5,906 nt of DNA from Alphaproteobacteria bacterium. Lineage in GTDB: Bacteria > Pseudomonadota > Alphaproteobacteria > UBA8366. The stretch lies in contig JAOTYV010000288.1 of NCBI GenBank assembly GCA_029861675.1, positions 1-5,906 of the forward strand, given 5' to 3'. Position numbers and translations under genes: made by a program. The notes beneath the pieces are model-generated. The model had not been told where the DNA came from. It ran no database searches and worked only from the letters and a program-made list of their open reading frames with translations. Shown piece by piece: positions 1 through 5,906 of this stretch; position 1 is the first letter of the stretch, and each line of letters opens with the position of its first letter.

Positions 1-56
1 TCACAAGCGGACGTCAGCCGATCCAACGATCAAAGGAGTATCCTAATCTCAGTCCT

Positions 57-413
<357 letters not shown>

Positions 414-420
414 GGGCGTA

Positions 421-426
421 TCCCTT
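421..426 (-). promoter_or_regulatory. Ribosome binding site of the small membrane-protein gene
   Basis: On the minus strand this reads AAGGGA, 7 nt before the ATG at 413. It decides the start against the much longer open frame that continues upstream to 803. Confidence 0.55.
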
Positions 427-444
427 CGTTTTCCGCTATCCCGA

Positions 445-474
445 ATAAGATGACGCAACGGGCGAGAAAGGCAA
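445..474 (-). promoter_or_regulatory. Possible promoter of the small membrane-protein gene
   Basis: On the minus strand TTGCCT (469-474) and TCTTAT (445-450) are spaced by 18 bp. Each matches four of six bases of the sigma-70 consensus. It lies about 30 bp upstream of the start codon. In a GC-rich genome this is only a weak match. Confidence 0.25.
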
Positions 475-505
475 GGGCGCTCCGCGTGCCAAGACGCGGG
501 GCGTA

Positions 506-536
506 TTGTAGGCTTCCCCGACGTGTCGGGTATGAC
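506..536 (+). promoter_or_regulatory. Possible promoter and operator of the SDR gene
   Basis: TTGTAG (506-511) and TATGAC (531-536) are separated by 19 bp. The 3' part of the spacer is a perfect inverted repeat, CCCGAC-GT-GTCGGG (517-530). A long spacer holding a dyad is the layout of MerR-type promoters, but the -35 match is poor and short GC dyads arise by chance. No regulator gene lies within the window. Confidence 0.25.
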
Positions 537-580
537 GGGCGCGCCCCCGCCTACCCTGCCCATCTCCGAAATTACAAAAC

Positions 581-586
581 AGGGAG
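581..586 (+). promoter_or_regulatory. Ribosome binding site of the SDR gene
   Basis: AGGGAG lies 8 nt before the ATG at 595. It fixes the start there instead of at the in-frame GTG at 523, whose extra residues do not belong to the SDR fold. Confidence 0.7.
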
Positions 587-594
587 CAAAGACC

Positions 595-1359
595 ATGACG
601 GACCGGAACCGGGAATTGGAAGGCAAGGTCGCGATTGTCACCGGCAGCGCACGGAATATCGGCCGCAGCGTCGCCGAGGAACTGGCGCGCGCCGGCGCGG
701 CGGTCACGATCAACGCCGTCAGCGCCGGCGACCTCTGCGAGGAGGTGGCGGCAGGTATCCGGAGCGCCGGCGGACAGGCGATTGCGGTAAAGGCCGATAT
801 CACCGATCAGGCCGATGTGCAGCGCCTGGTCGACCAGACCGTTTCCGAACTCGGCGGCGTCGATATCCTGATCAACAACGCGGCGGTACGGAACAAACGT
901 AATTTCACCGAACTGACGTTCGAGGATTGGGAACGCCTGCGGGCGGTGGCGCTGGACGGCGCTTTTCGTGTCTCGATGGCCTGCGCGCCCCATATCGTCA
1001 AACGCGGCAGCGGCTCGATCGTCGGTATTCACGGCCTGAACTCGTATTCGGCCGGCGACGGCGGTGCGCATCGATCGGCGGTCAAGGACGGCATGGCCGG
1101 CATGATCCGGGGTATTGCGAAGGACCTCGGGCCCCATGGCGTCACCGCCAATATCGCGGTTGTCGGGCCCTTCGATACGGAACGCGCCGGCAGCAGCGGC
1201 GCGCCCAGGCCCCGCCGGGCACATACGGACATCCCCATGGGCCGGCTCGGCCTGCCGCAGGACATGGCCGACCTGGTTCGCTTCCTGGTGGGACCCTATT
1301 CACGATTTATCACCGGCCAGACGATCCAGCTCAACGGCGGTTCGCTGATGCCCCATTAA
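595..1359 (+). CDS. SDR-family (short-chain dehydrogenase/reductase fold) protein with degenerate catalytic tetrad
   Basis: This is a 254-residue cytoplasmic Rossmann protein of classical SDR length. The nucleotide-binding motif TGSARNIG is at 16-23, the D68-I-T step follows beta 3, and INNAA at 93-97 is the structural NNAG-type motif. ITGQTIQLNGG at 239-249 is the standard SDR C-terminus. By alignment to the classical Asn-Ser-Tyr-Lys tetrad I find Ala119, Gly147, Arg160 and Lys164, so only the lysine is kept. The Ser and Tyr positions fall exactly 13 residues apart as expected, so this is not an alignment slip. I recall a bacterial SDR subgroup with AHxxxAK in place of YxxxK, and this protein may belong there. 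No acid is visible at the end of beta 2, which weakly argues against NAD preference. Substrate and reaction are unknown; it may be non-catalytic or use other residues. Confidence 0.9.
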   Translation: MTDRNRELEGKVAIVTGSARNIGRSVAEELARAGAAVTINAVSAGDLCEEVAAGIRSAGGQAIAVKADITDQADVQRLVDQTVSELGGVDILINNAAVRNKRNFTELTFEDWERLRAVALDGAFRVSMACAPHIVKRGSGSIVGIHGLNSYSAGDGGAHRSAVKDGMAGMIRGIAKDLGPHGVTANIAVVGPFDTERAGSSGAPRPRRAHTDIPMGRLGLPQDMADLVRFLVGPYSRFITGQTIQLNGGSLMPH

Positions 1360-1383
1360 GGCGCGCGACAGGCGCCGGAGCGG

Positions 1384-2901
1384 TCAATCCATCATGCGAA
1401 CATGCACGGTGAGCCATTGCCCTTTATTGGCACCCGACCGCCGGAGCCCGCCATAAAACTCGACCCGGCCGCCCTCGACCAGCGGCGTCGGATAGAAGGC
1501 CTGCTCGGATATCGGCCCAATCGAGGCATCGGAGAGCAGCCGACCGGGAATCTGGACCGGATTGTCAAAGGCAATGACAAGCCGGTCGCTTGCCCTGTCG
1601 ATGCGAACCAGACGTCCGATAAAGCCCCGCGCACCGCGCAAATCATGCCGCCGAACCGTCTCGGCGGTCTGCAGCAATGCTTTCGCAAACGCCGCTTCCT
1701 TGCTCCCGGCGCCGACGTCGTTGGCGGCCTTGCGGTAGCTCCAAACGCGGTTGCGCCGCCAGGCGTTGGCCAAGTGCCGGCTCATGCCCCGCTTCGTTTG
1801 ATCGGATATCAGAGGCCGCGCGTTGACGTTGCCGCTCAGCGGCCGGGTCGGAAAATCGGCATCGCGAAAGACCGTAACCAGCTCCCAATGCTCGTGCCGC
1901 GCGGCGAGCTCGGCTGGCGATTCATTGTTGTTGTCGCGCAAGGTGCGATCCGCGCCCTCCCCCAACAAGGCGATCGCACCGTCGCGATTGCCTTTCATTG
2001 CGGCGAGGTGCAAGGCGGTACGGCCGTTGCGGTCGAGAGCGTTGACCGGAACGCCATTGGCAGCCAGGAGCGGTATTAGCCGAACATCGCTCGATACCGC
2101 CCAATGCAACGGCGTCTCCCGGTGGACCGTCCGAACCGCCGTGTCGGCGCCGTTGGCGATCAGCATGGCTGCCATGTCGAACTGCCCGTTGACCGCCGCG
2201 GCATGCAAAGGCGTCACATCGCCGACGCCGCGCGCATCGACCCGCGCACCGGCGGTGATGAGCAGGCTCGCCACTTGCTTCCGGCCCGATGCCACGGTCA
2301 GCATGAGCGGCGTCAGCAGGTTTTTATCGCGCAGATCCGGATCGATGCCGCGCCGCAAGAGTTTGCGGAGACGCGGAATGTCGCCCCGTTTGGTCAAGGC
2401 AAAGAGCTGGGACTTATGGCGGTCCGGCGTGCGGGCCCGGTTCGTCCCGGCCTTTTCGTATCCAGCGCCGTTCCAGCTCAGCCGCCGCCCGCCGACGAGC
2501 AAATCGCGCCAGCCCGATGCGCCGATATTACCCAGCGAGACGATTTCCCGGGCACCGCGGAGCGCGGAGCCGAGGAATTGATACCGGCCCCGGCGATGGC
2601 CGATAATCTCGACCACGCATCCCTTTACGTTGCACCGGTCCTTACCGGTCCAAAGCACCACGAGTGCCGGATTTTCACGCGACCCGCCGAGCCCGGCAAT
2701 ACCGATGATCGCCTCATTTTTCAGGATGCCCGTGACGCTTCTCGGGAAAACGCCGCCGATGGCCTCGACCGCCCATTCCGGTGTATCGCCGCCCCGTAGC
2801 CACCGGATATCCTGCGGCACCTGTGGGGTTGCCGCCGAAAAGGCGGCTTGCGCCACCGTTAGGGACAGAAAAAATGCTATCAGCGACGGGAATAGCCGCA
2901 T
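1384..2901 (-). CDS. Exported ankyrin-repeat protein with unknown N- and C-terminal domains (505 aa)
   Basis: Residues 1 to about 23 form a signal peptide (MRLFPSLIAFFLSLTVAQA, cleavage near AQA or FSA), so the protein should be periplasmic. Residues 25-155 form a predicted beta-rich domain with two cysteines (C90, C95) and a WRDLLVGG...SWNGAGY stretch at 131-148. That stretch resembles the FG-GAP-like repeats of other periplasmic proteins. Ankyrin repeats run from about 164 to 350. The clearest are TPLMLTVASG (197-206), TPLHAAAVNG (230-239), TPLHWAVSS (263-271) and TALHLAAMKG (295-304), with degenerate repeats at each end. Residues 370-505 are a C-terminal domain I do not recognise. The start has GGAG 10 nt upstream. 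Ankyrin repeats bind other proteins, so a role in periplasmic protein interaction is inferred. It converges on the SDR gene with 24 bp between stops. Confidence 0.9.
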   Translation of the reverse strand: MRLFPSLIAFFLSLTVAQAAFSAATPQVPQDIRWLRGGDTPEWAVEAIGGVFPRSVTGILKNEAIIGIAGLGGSRENPALVVLWTGKDRCNVKGCVVEIIGHRRGRYQFLGSALRGAREIVSLGNIGASGWRDLLVGGRRLSWNGAGYEKAGTNRARTPDRHKSQLFALTKRGDIPRLRKLLRRGIDPDLRDKNLLTPLMLTVASGRKQVASLLITAGARVDARGVGDVTPLHAAAVNGQFDMAAMLIANGADTAVRTVHRETPLHWAVSSDVRLIPLLAANGVPVNALDRNGRTALHLAAMKGNRDGAIALLGEGADRTLRDNNNESPAELAARHEHWELVTVFRDADFPTRPLSGNVNARPLISDQTKRGMSRHLANAWRRNRVWSYRKAANDVGAGSKEAAFAKALLQTAETVRRHDLRGARGFIGRLVRIDRASDRLVIAFDNPVQIPGRLLSDASIGPISEQAFYPTPLVEGGRVEFYGGLRRSGANKGQWLTVHVRMMD

Positions 2902-2945
2902 GATTGAGATACTCCGGCAGGACCAATCGGCGCACGTCGCGCCCG

Positions 2946-2951
2946 ATCATA
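2946..2951 (-). promoter_or_regulatory. Possible -10 element for the ankyrin-repeat gene
   Basis: On the minus strand this reads TATGAT (five of six consensus bases), about 45 bp upstream of the ATG at 2901. It sits beside an AT-rich stretch (about 2965-2995) that stands out from the GC-rich surroundings. At 17-18 bp spacing the -35 region is only TATTAA or TTATTA, so the assignment is tentative. It would give the gene its own promoter, separate from the VWA gene upstream. Confidence 0.4.
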
Positions 2952-3008
2952 GAGTGTTACCGGAGTCGTTAATAAAAGATTGAATTTTAGCTAACGGCCA
3001 TGAATATG

Positions 3009-3028
3009 GCAGGCGAAAAGCCGCCCGC
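3009..3028 (-). terminator. Possible hairpin after the VWA gene
   Basis: On the minus strand GCGGGCG and CGCCTGC can pair over 7 bp with one G-U, around a 6-nt loop containing TTTT. It begins 17 nt after the VWA stop. No T-run follows immediately, so it is not a canonical intrinsic terminator; it may be a transcript-end hairpin or chance. Confidence 0.25.
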
Positions 3029-3045
3029 AACACCCGCCCGGAACG

Positions 3046-3753
3046 CTAGCGCGCCGCGAATTCGGGCCCGGCGGGCTCTCCGACGATTTCCAGAATCATT
3101 TTCTTCAGGATCGCCGCGGCGAAGGCTGTGCGATTCTCGGCCTTGATAACGAAGGACGCCGGACCGCCGGTGACCGCTTCGCGAAAATACTCCGGCAATT
3201 CCGGCATCAGCGGCCGCTCGATCGCCAGCGCATTGATGACGATTCGCCGGGCTACGATCGCATCGCGGACAAGCCGCACCGGGCGCCCAATGGTATTGGG
3301 ACCGTCCCCCGAAATATCGATGACGCGCCGTGTCCCCTTGAAGGCGTTGCTTTCGATGGAGGCCGCCGCGAAATACAGGGCATCGCCGACCGCGTTGCCG
3401 CCCTGACAATCCATGAAGGGCTGCGCCAATATCTTGTCCCCGAAAGCCGCCGCGTCCTTTTTACTGGCGACGCGGGTCCACGGGACCGCCATCCGCTCAC
3501 AGCCATCGGCCGCAAATTCGATATATGCGACCGCAATCGCGCCGTGCAATCCGCCGGTAATCGCCTCGAGCACGCGCCGGTTGGTCAAGGCGTCGCGATA
3601 ACCCCGGCGCTGCAAGCTCGTTTCCGCCTCATCGATACTGCCCGATGCGTCCACGACGAAGGCAAGCTCGACGTCGACGGGCTGTTCCTGCGCCTCCACC
3701 GGTACCGCCCCGCACAGCAGCAAGCCCGCCGCCAAGCAACGGCACAGCCGCAT
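3046..3753 (-). CDS. Exported DUF1194 (von Willebrand factor A-like) protein
   Basis: The 235-residue protein has a signal peptide at 1-21 (MRLCRCLAAGLLLCGAVPVEA, cleaved before QEQ), then a single VWA-type domain filling the rest. The MIDAS start is VVDASGSID (D35, S37, S39). DUF1194 features follow: LQRRGYRDAL (47-56), HGAIAVAYIEF (70-80), PWTRV (91-95), TRRVIDISGDGPN (141-153), GRPV (156-159) and the GGP near 196-198. The usual MIDAS threonine (GGT) appears as GGN (N120). C85 and C116 could form a disulfide in the periplasm. The function of DUF1194 is not established; VWA domains usually bind metal and protein partners. I start at the ATG at 3753 because it gives a compact signal peptide. 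The ATG at 3822 would add 23 residues and overlap the ArgJ-like gene by 14 nt; neither start has a strong ribosome site. Confidence 0.88.
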   Translation of the reverse strand: MRLCRCLAAGLLLCGAVPVEAQEQPVDVELAFVVDASGSIDEAETSLQRRGYRDALTNRRVLEAITGGLHGAIAVAYIEFAADGCERMAVPWTRVASKKDAAAFGDKILAQPFMDCQGGNAVGDALYFAAASIESNAFKGTRRVIDISGDGPNTIGRPVRLVRDAIVARRIVINALAIERPLMPELPEYFREAVTGGPASFVIKAENRTAFAAAILKKMILEIVGEPAGPEFAAR

Positions 3754-3808
3754 CTTCCAGCGCCCCGCTGTCTTCGGTGCCCCGGATCCCGCGACGTTTC
3801 CGAACGGA

Positions 3809-5011
3809 TCAGACCAAATCATGATGGGTCACCCCATAGGCGATCGCCGACGCCTCGCCGACACCGACATCGATCGAGAGGCTGAGCGTACCCTCATGAA
3901 TGCAGAAGCTCCGCGGTACCGACGCGTCGCCCACGAATGCCCCGCCGCGCGCGCGGGTTTCGCCACCGACCTTGAGCGTGAGCCGCTCGACGTCGACCGC
4001 CTCACCCGCCATGCCGACGGCCGCAATCACCGGACCCAGCCTGAAATTGGCGCCGCGCAACGCAAGGCTGCGGATCTGGTACGAATTCACGACGCACCGG
4101 GCGATCCGCCGCGCCGCTTGCTCGCTCTCAGCGCCGCGCACCGCGACCTCGATCTTGATGCCGTCCTTCTGCGCATCGCTCAGGATTTGCTGTGACAGGT
4201 CCCGCAGTTGCGATTGCAGGGCGACGCGAAAGAGCTGAAACGATTGATCGCCGATATCGCCGATGTCCGGCTGTCCGTCCGCCGTTCCCGTCGCGAACAG
4301 CAGGATCGTATCGTTGGTGGACTGGGAATTATCCACGCTCATCATGTTGTAGCTGGCGTCGGCCGCCTCGCGCAGCGCCGCGGTCATCACCGGCGCCGGG
4401 ATCCGCGCATCGGTGAACAGAAAACTGAGCGTCGTCGCCATGTTCGGATTGATCATCGACGAGCCCTTCGTGACCCCCTGCAGCGTCACCGTCGTCCCGC
4501 CGACCGGCACGGTCGCCGCCGCGGATTTCGGAAAGGCGTCGGTCGTCATGATGGCCTGCGGCACCGACACCCAGTTGGCTTCATGCAACGCCCCATGGGC
4601 CGATTTTATACCGGCGCCGAGCCGCGTCATTTCCAAAGGCACCCCGATTGTTCCGGTGGATGCAAGATAGATTTCCTGCACGCGGCATTTGAGAAGACCC
4701 GCGGCCAGTACGGCCGTTTCCTCGACCGCGCGCGTTCCGGCAACGCCGGTAAAACAATTCGCGTTGCCCGCATTCACGACGAGGCCGCGCGGATCATCCC
4801 CCCGCGCCAGCCGCGCGCGCGTCCATCGCGCCGGCGCGGCCGCCGTGGCCGACGTGGTAACCACACCGGCCACCGTGGTGCCCGGATCAAATGACGCCAT
4901 CAACAAGTCGGGACGGTTATCGTAGCCGACGCCCGATTCCGCCGTTCCGATCCGCATCCCGGCGATCGGTCGGAGTTCGTGTTGTTTTCCCGTCATATCG
5001 GATTGCGGCAT
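3809..5011 (-). CDS. Divergent ArgJ-family (ornithine/glutamate N-acetyltransferase-like) protein
   Basis: The 400-residue cytoplasmic protein has the usual family length. ArgJ enzymes self-cleave at Ala-Thr, and the new N-terminal Thr moves an acetyl group from N-acetylornithine to glutamate. Seen here are NAGNANCFTG (80-89), the oxyanion motif ASTGTIG (117-123), MTTDAFPK (155-162), and K182 with PNMAT (189-193), making T193 the predicted nucleophile. STNDT is at 231-235. Other normally fixed stretches differ. DGEGATK is replaced by DAQKDGIK (279-286), SPLVKTA by SYQIRSL (310-316), and NWGR by NFRLG (322-326). The protein ends at HHDLV without the usual YVxINxxYR(S/T) tail. The reading frames near the end do not restore that tail, so a simple frameshift is not the cause. 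AGGA/GAGG lies 8 nt before the ATG. Fold and self-cleavage are likely; a role in arginine synthesis is doubtful, so I give no argJ symbol. Confidence 0.88.
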   Translation of the reverse strand: MPQSDMTGKQHELRPIAGMRIGTAESGVGYDNRPDLLMASFDPGTTVAGVVTTSATAAAPARWTRARLARGDDPRGLVVNAGNANCFTGVAGTRAVEETAVLAAGLLKCRVQEIYLASTGTIGVPLEMTRLGAGIKSAHGALHEANWVSVPQAIMTTDAFPKSAAATVPVGGTTVTLQGVTKGSSMINPNMATTLSFLFTDARIPAPVMTAALREAADASYNMMSVDNSQSTNDTILLFATGTADGQPDIGDIGDQSFQLFRVALQSQLRDLSQQILSDAQKDGIKIEVAVRGAESEQAARRIARCVVNSYQIRSLALRGANFRLGPVIAAVGMAGEAVDVERLTLKVGGETRARGGAFVGDASVPRSFCIHEGTLSLSIDVGVGEASAIAYGVTHHDLV

Positions 5012-5019
5012 CGATGTGG

Positions 5020-5024
5020 TCCTC
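5020..5024 (-). promoter_or_regulatory. Ribosome binding site of the ArgJ-like gene
   Basis: On the minus strand this reads GAGGA, 8 nt before the ATG at 5011. The second in-frame ATG (4996) has no such site, so the first is preferred. Confidence 0.55.
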
Positions 5025-5070
5025 GCGGAAGAACGGAATTTCGACCCACCTTACGGGAAGACGACTGGGG

Positions 5071-5091
5071 GGCGCCAGAGGCGCGGGCGCC
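5071..5091 (-). other. GC-rich hairpin between the alpha/beta hydrolase and ArgJ-like genes
   Basis: Two copies of GGCGCC (5071-5076 and 5086-5091) can pair as a 6-bp all-GC stem around a 9-nt loop, starting 9 nt after the hydrolase stop codon. No T-run follows. It could slow RNA decay or attenuate read-through into the ArgJ-like gene, or be chance in GC-rich DNA. Confidence 0.3.
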
Positions 5092-5100
5092 GCACGGTCA

Positions 5101-5805
5101 TCAAGTCCGCAACAGCCAGTCGCGCATCAGGGCCGTCGCCGCCTCCGGACGTTCCATAGTCGACAAATGACCGCAGTCTTCTATGACGCCGAGACGGGCG
5201 CCCGGAATTGCCGATGCCATCTCCACGTGACGCGCGACCGGCGTCAGCGCATCCTGACGCCCGCATAAAACCAAGGTCGGCACGTCGATGGCCCCGAGGC
5301 CCGGCCGGCTGTCGGTGCGGCTGAGGATCGCCCGTTGCTGCATCAGGAACGCGGCCTTTCCGACCCGCCCGGCCATCGCCATTACCTCTCCGGTCAACGC
5401 AGCATCGTCCAGCCGTTCGGGATGGATGAGCAACGGTAACAGCCGCGGCGTGACGCCCTTGAATTTTCCCGTTTCCGCCAAGGTGGTGAGATCCTGGCGC
5501 TGCTTGCGCCGGGCGGCGTCATCGGCAATGGCCGCGGTATCGAGCAGCGCCAGCCTGCGGACCCGCTCGGGCGCCTGCCGCATGATTTCCAGACAGACAT
5601 ATCCCCCCATCGAGAGGCCCGCGAGCGCGAAGGCCGATGGCGCACGCTCAAGCACCCGGCGCGCCATTGCGGGCATCGTCTCGTCCCGGGTCGTTTCGCC
5701 CACCGATATGTCGGCGATATCGCCAAGATGTTCGGCCTGGTGGCGCCACAGCGCGGCATCGCACAGCAAACCCGGCACGAGTAGCAGAGGAATTCTCTGG
5801 GTCAT
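5101..5805 (-). CDS. Alpha/beta-fold hydrolase
   Basis: The 234-residue cytoplasmic hydrolase has no signal peptide. The oxyanion region is VPGLLCDAALW (10-20). The nucleophile elbow is GLSMGG with Ser65, the acid is Asp185 in CGRQDALTP, and the base is His213 in DCGHLSTMERP, so the catalytic triad is complete and correctly spaced. The cap region (about 95-165) is short and helical. These enzymes cleave esters, lactones, C-C bonds or amides; the substrate cannot be told from sequence. I start at the ATG at 5805, which overlaps the stop of the preceding isochorismatase-family frame as ATGA, the usual sign of translational coupling. A start at 5859 would lie inside that gene and add residues unlike the family. 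The gene ends in tandem TGA TGA stops. Confidence 0.93.
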   Translation of the reverse strand: MTQRIPLLLVPGLLCDAALWRHQAEHLGDIADISVGETTRDETMPAMARRVLERAPSAFALAGLSMGGYVCLEIMRQAPERVRRLALLDTAAIADDAARRKQRQDLTTLAETGKFKGVTPRLLPLLIHPERLDDAALTGEVMAMAGRVGKAAFLMQQRAILSRTDSRPGLGAIDVPTLVLCGRQDALTPVARHVEMASAIPGARLGVIEDCGHLSTMERPEAATALMRDWLLRT

Positions 5806-5906
5806 TTGATGAGCTGCAGGAGTTCCTTGAAGACCGGCGTGCCCGCCCGGCGCAGCCATTCGAACACGACCATTTCCGTCGTGACGATCGTGACGCAGAG
5901 AATTCC
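5802..5906 (-). CDS. Isochorismatase-family (cysteine hydrolase) protein, C-terminal end only
   Basis: The minus-strand frame is open from the window edge to a TGA at 5802-5804 and encodes 34 residues. They contain TTEMVVFEWLRRAGTPVFK (residues 9-27) and end LLQLIK. This matches the usual closing stretch of isochorismatase-like hydrolases of the nicotinamidase/YcaC superfamily (TxEMxxFEWLxxAGTxxFK...LIK). The catalytic Asp, Lys and Cys lie upstream, outside the window, so activity cannot be judged. Family members hydrolyse amides or vinyl ethers such as nicotinamide or isochorismate. The stop overlaps the alpha/beta hydrolase start by 4 nt, so the two proteins are likely made together and may act on one pathway. 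The assignment rests on a short stretch recognised by eye. Confidence 0.75.
   Translation of the reverse strand, partial: GILCVTIVTTEMVVFEWLRRAGTPVFKELLQLIK

Noticed and set aside
523..594. Upstream GTG start for the SDR protein
   Set aside because: It overlaps the candidate dyad and adds 24 residues outside the fold. The ATG at 595 has a good ribosome site.
436..1224. Long minus-strand open frame antisense to the SDR gene
   Set aside because: It is the mirror of a well-supported SDR gene in GC-rich DNA. The protein is rich in Arg, Ala, Asp and His without any family motif or plausible start site.
1360..1376. GGCGC...GCGCC hairpin between the convergent SDR and ankyrin genes as a terminator
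   Set aside because: The stem is only 5 bp and has no T-run on either strand; it is likely chance in GC-rich DNA.
1402..2799. Plus-strand open frames antisense to the ankyrin gene (for example 1402-2079, 1823-2581 and 2104-2799)
   Set aside because: Their composition is that of codon shadows. The minus strand carries recognisable ankyrin repeats and a signal peptide over the same stretch.
3691..3753. Lipoprotein signal in the VWA protein (Cys14 after LLL)
   Set aside because: The residue before the Cys is Leu, not Gly, Ala or Ser, so the lipobox fails. A signal peptidase I site (VEA before QEQ) fits better.
3809..3850. Frameshift as the cause of the missing ArgJ C-terminal tail
   Set aside because: Both other minus-strand frames run into stops within a few codons, and neither encodes the YVxINxxYR ending.
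4208..4894. Plus-strand 228-residue open frame antisense to the ArgJ-like gene
   Set aside because: It is extremely rich in Arg and His with no motifs. The opposite strand carries the conserved ArgJ core.
5806..5859. Upstream ATG start for the alpha/beta hydrolase
   Set aside because: The extension lies within the isochorismatase-family frame, and the ATGA overlap at 5802-5805 marks the natural start.

Overview
The window is high-GC, gene-dense bacterial chromosome with no RNA gene, insertion sequence, CRISPR array or phage signature. A DUF1194-type von Willebrand A protein, a family I know mainly from Alphaproteobacteria, together with the GC-rich codon use and the alphaproteobacterial flavour of the ArgJ core (MAT-T-LSF-FTDA) and the SDR, suggests an alphaproteobacterium, perhaps Rhodospirillales-like. 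The genus cannot be read from the sequence.

Layout, left to right. (1) A small two-helix membrane protein with a glycine-rich tail lies on the minus strand (57-413). (2) A 181-bp divergent intergenic region (414-594) separates it from a plus-strand SDR-fold protein (595-1359). The SDR keeps its nucleotide-binding fold but has lost three of the four classical catalytic residues. (3) The SDR converges, with a 24-bp gap, on a long exported ankyrin-repeat protein on the minus strand (1384-2901), which probably has its own promoter in the AT-rich 2902-3045 interval. (4) Upstream of that is a minus-strand run read from right to left: the C-terminal end of an isochorismatase-family hydrolase (cut by the window edge), an alpha/beta hydrolase that overlaps it by 4 nt (ATGA), a divergent ArgJ-family protein, and an exported DUF1194 VWA protein.

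How the genes fit together. The isochorismatase-like and alpha/beta hydrolase genes are almost certainly translationally coupled. The ArgJ-like gene follows 89 bp later, and the VWA gene follows 55 bp after that (or overlaps it by 14 nt if its first ATG is used). All four could be one transcript, but the shared job is not evident. The two gene products most worth attention are the ArgJ paralogue, with its autocleavage and nucleophile core intact but its substrate-contacting residues and C-terminal tail altered, and the SDR, with a stripped catalytic tetrad. Both look like familiar folds put to different use. I see no clear evidence of a complete, previously undescribed multi-gene system. The remaining genes look like ordinary chromosomal genes of partly unknown role.
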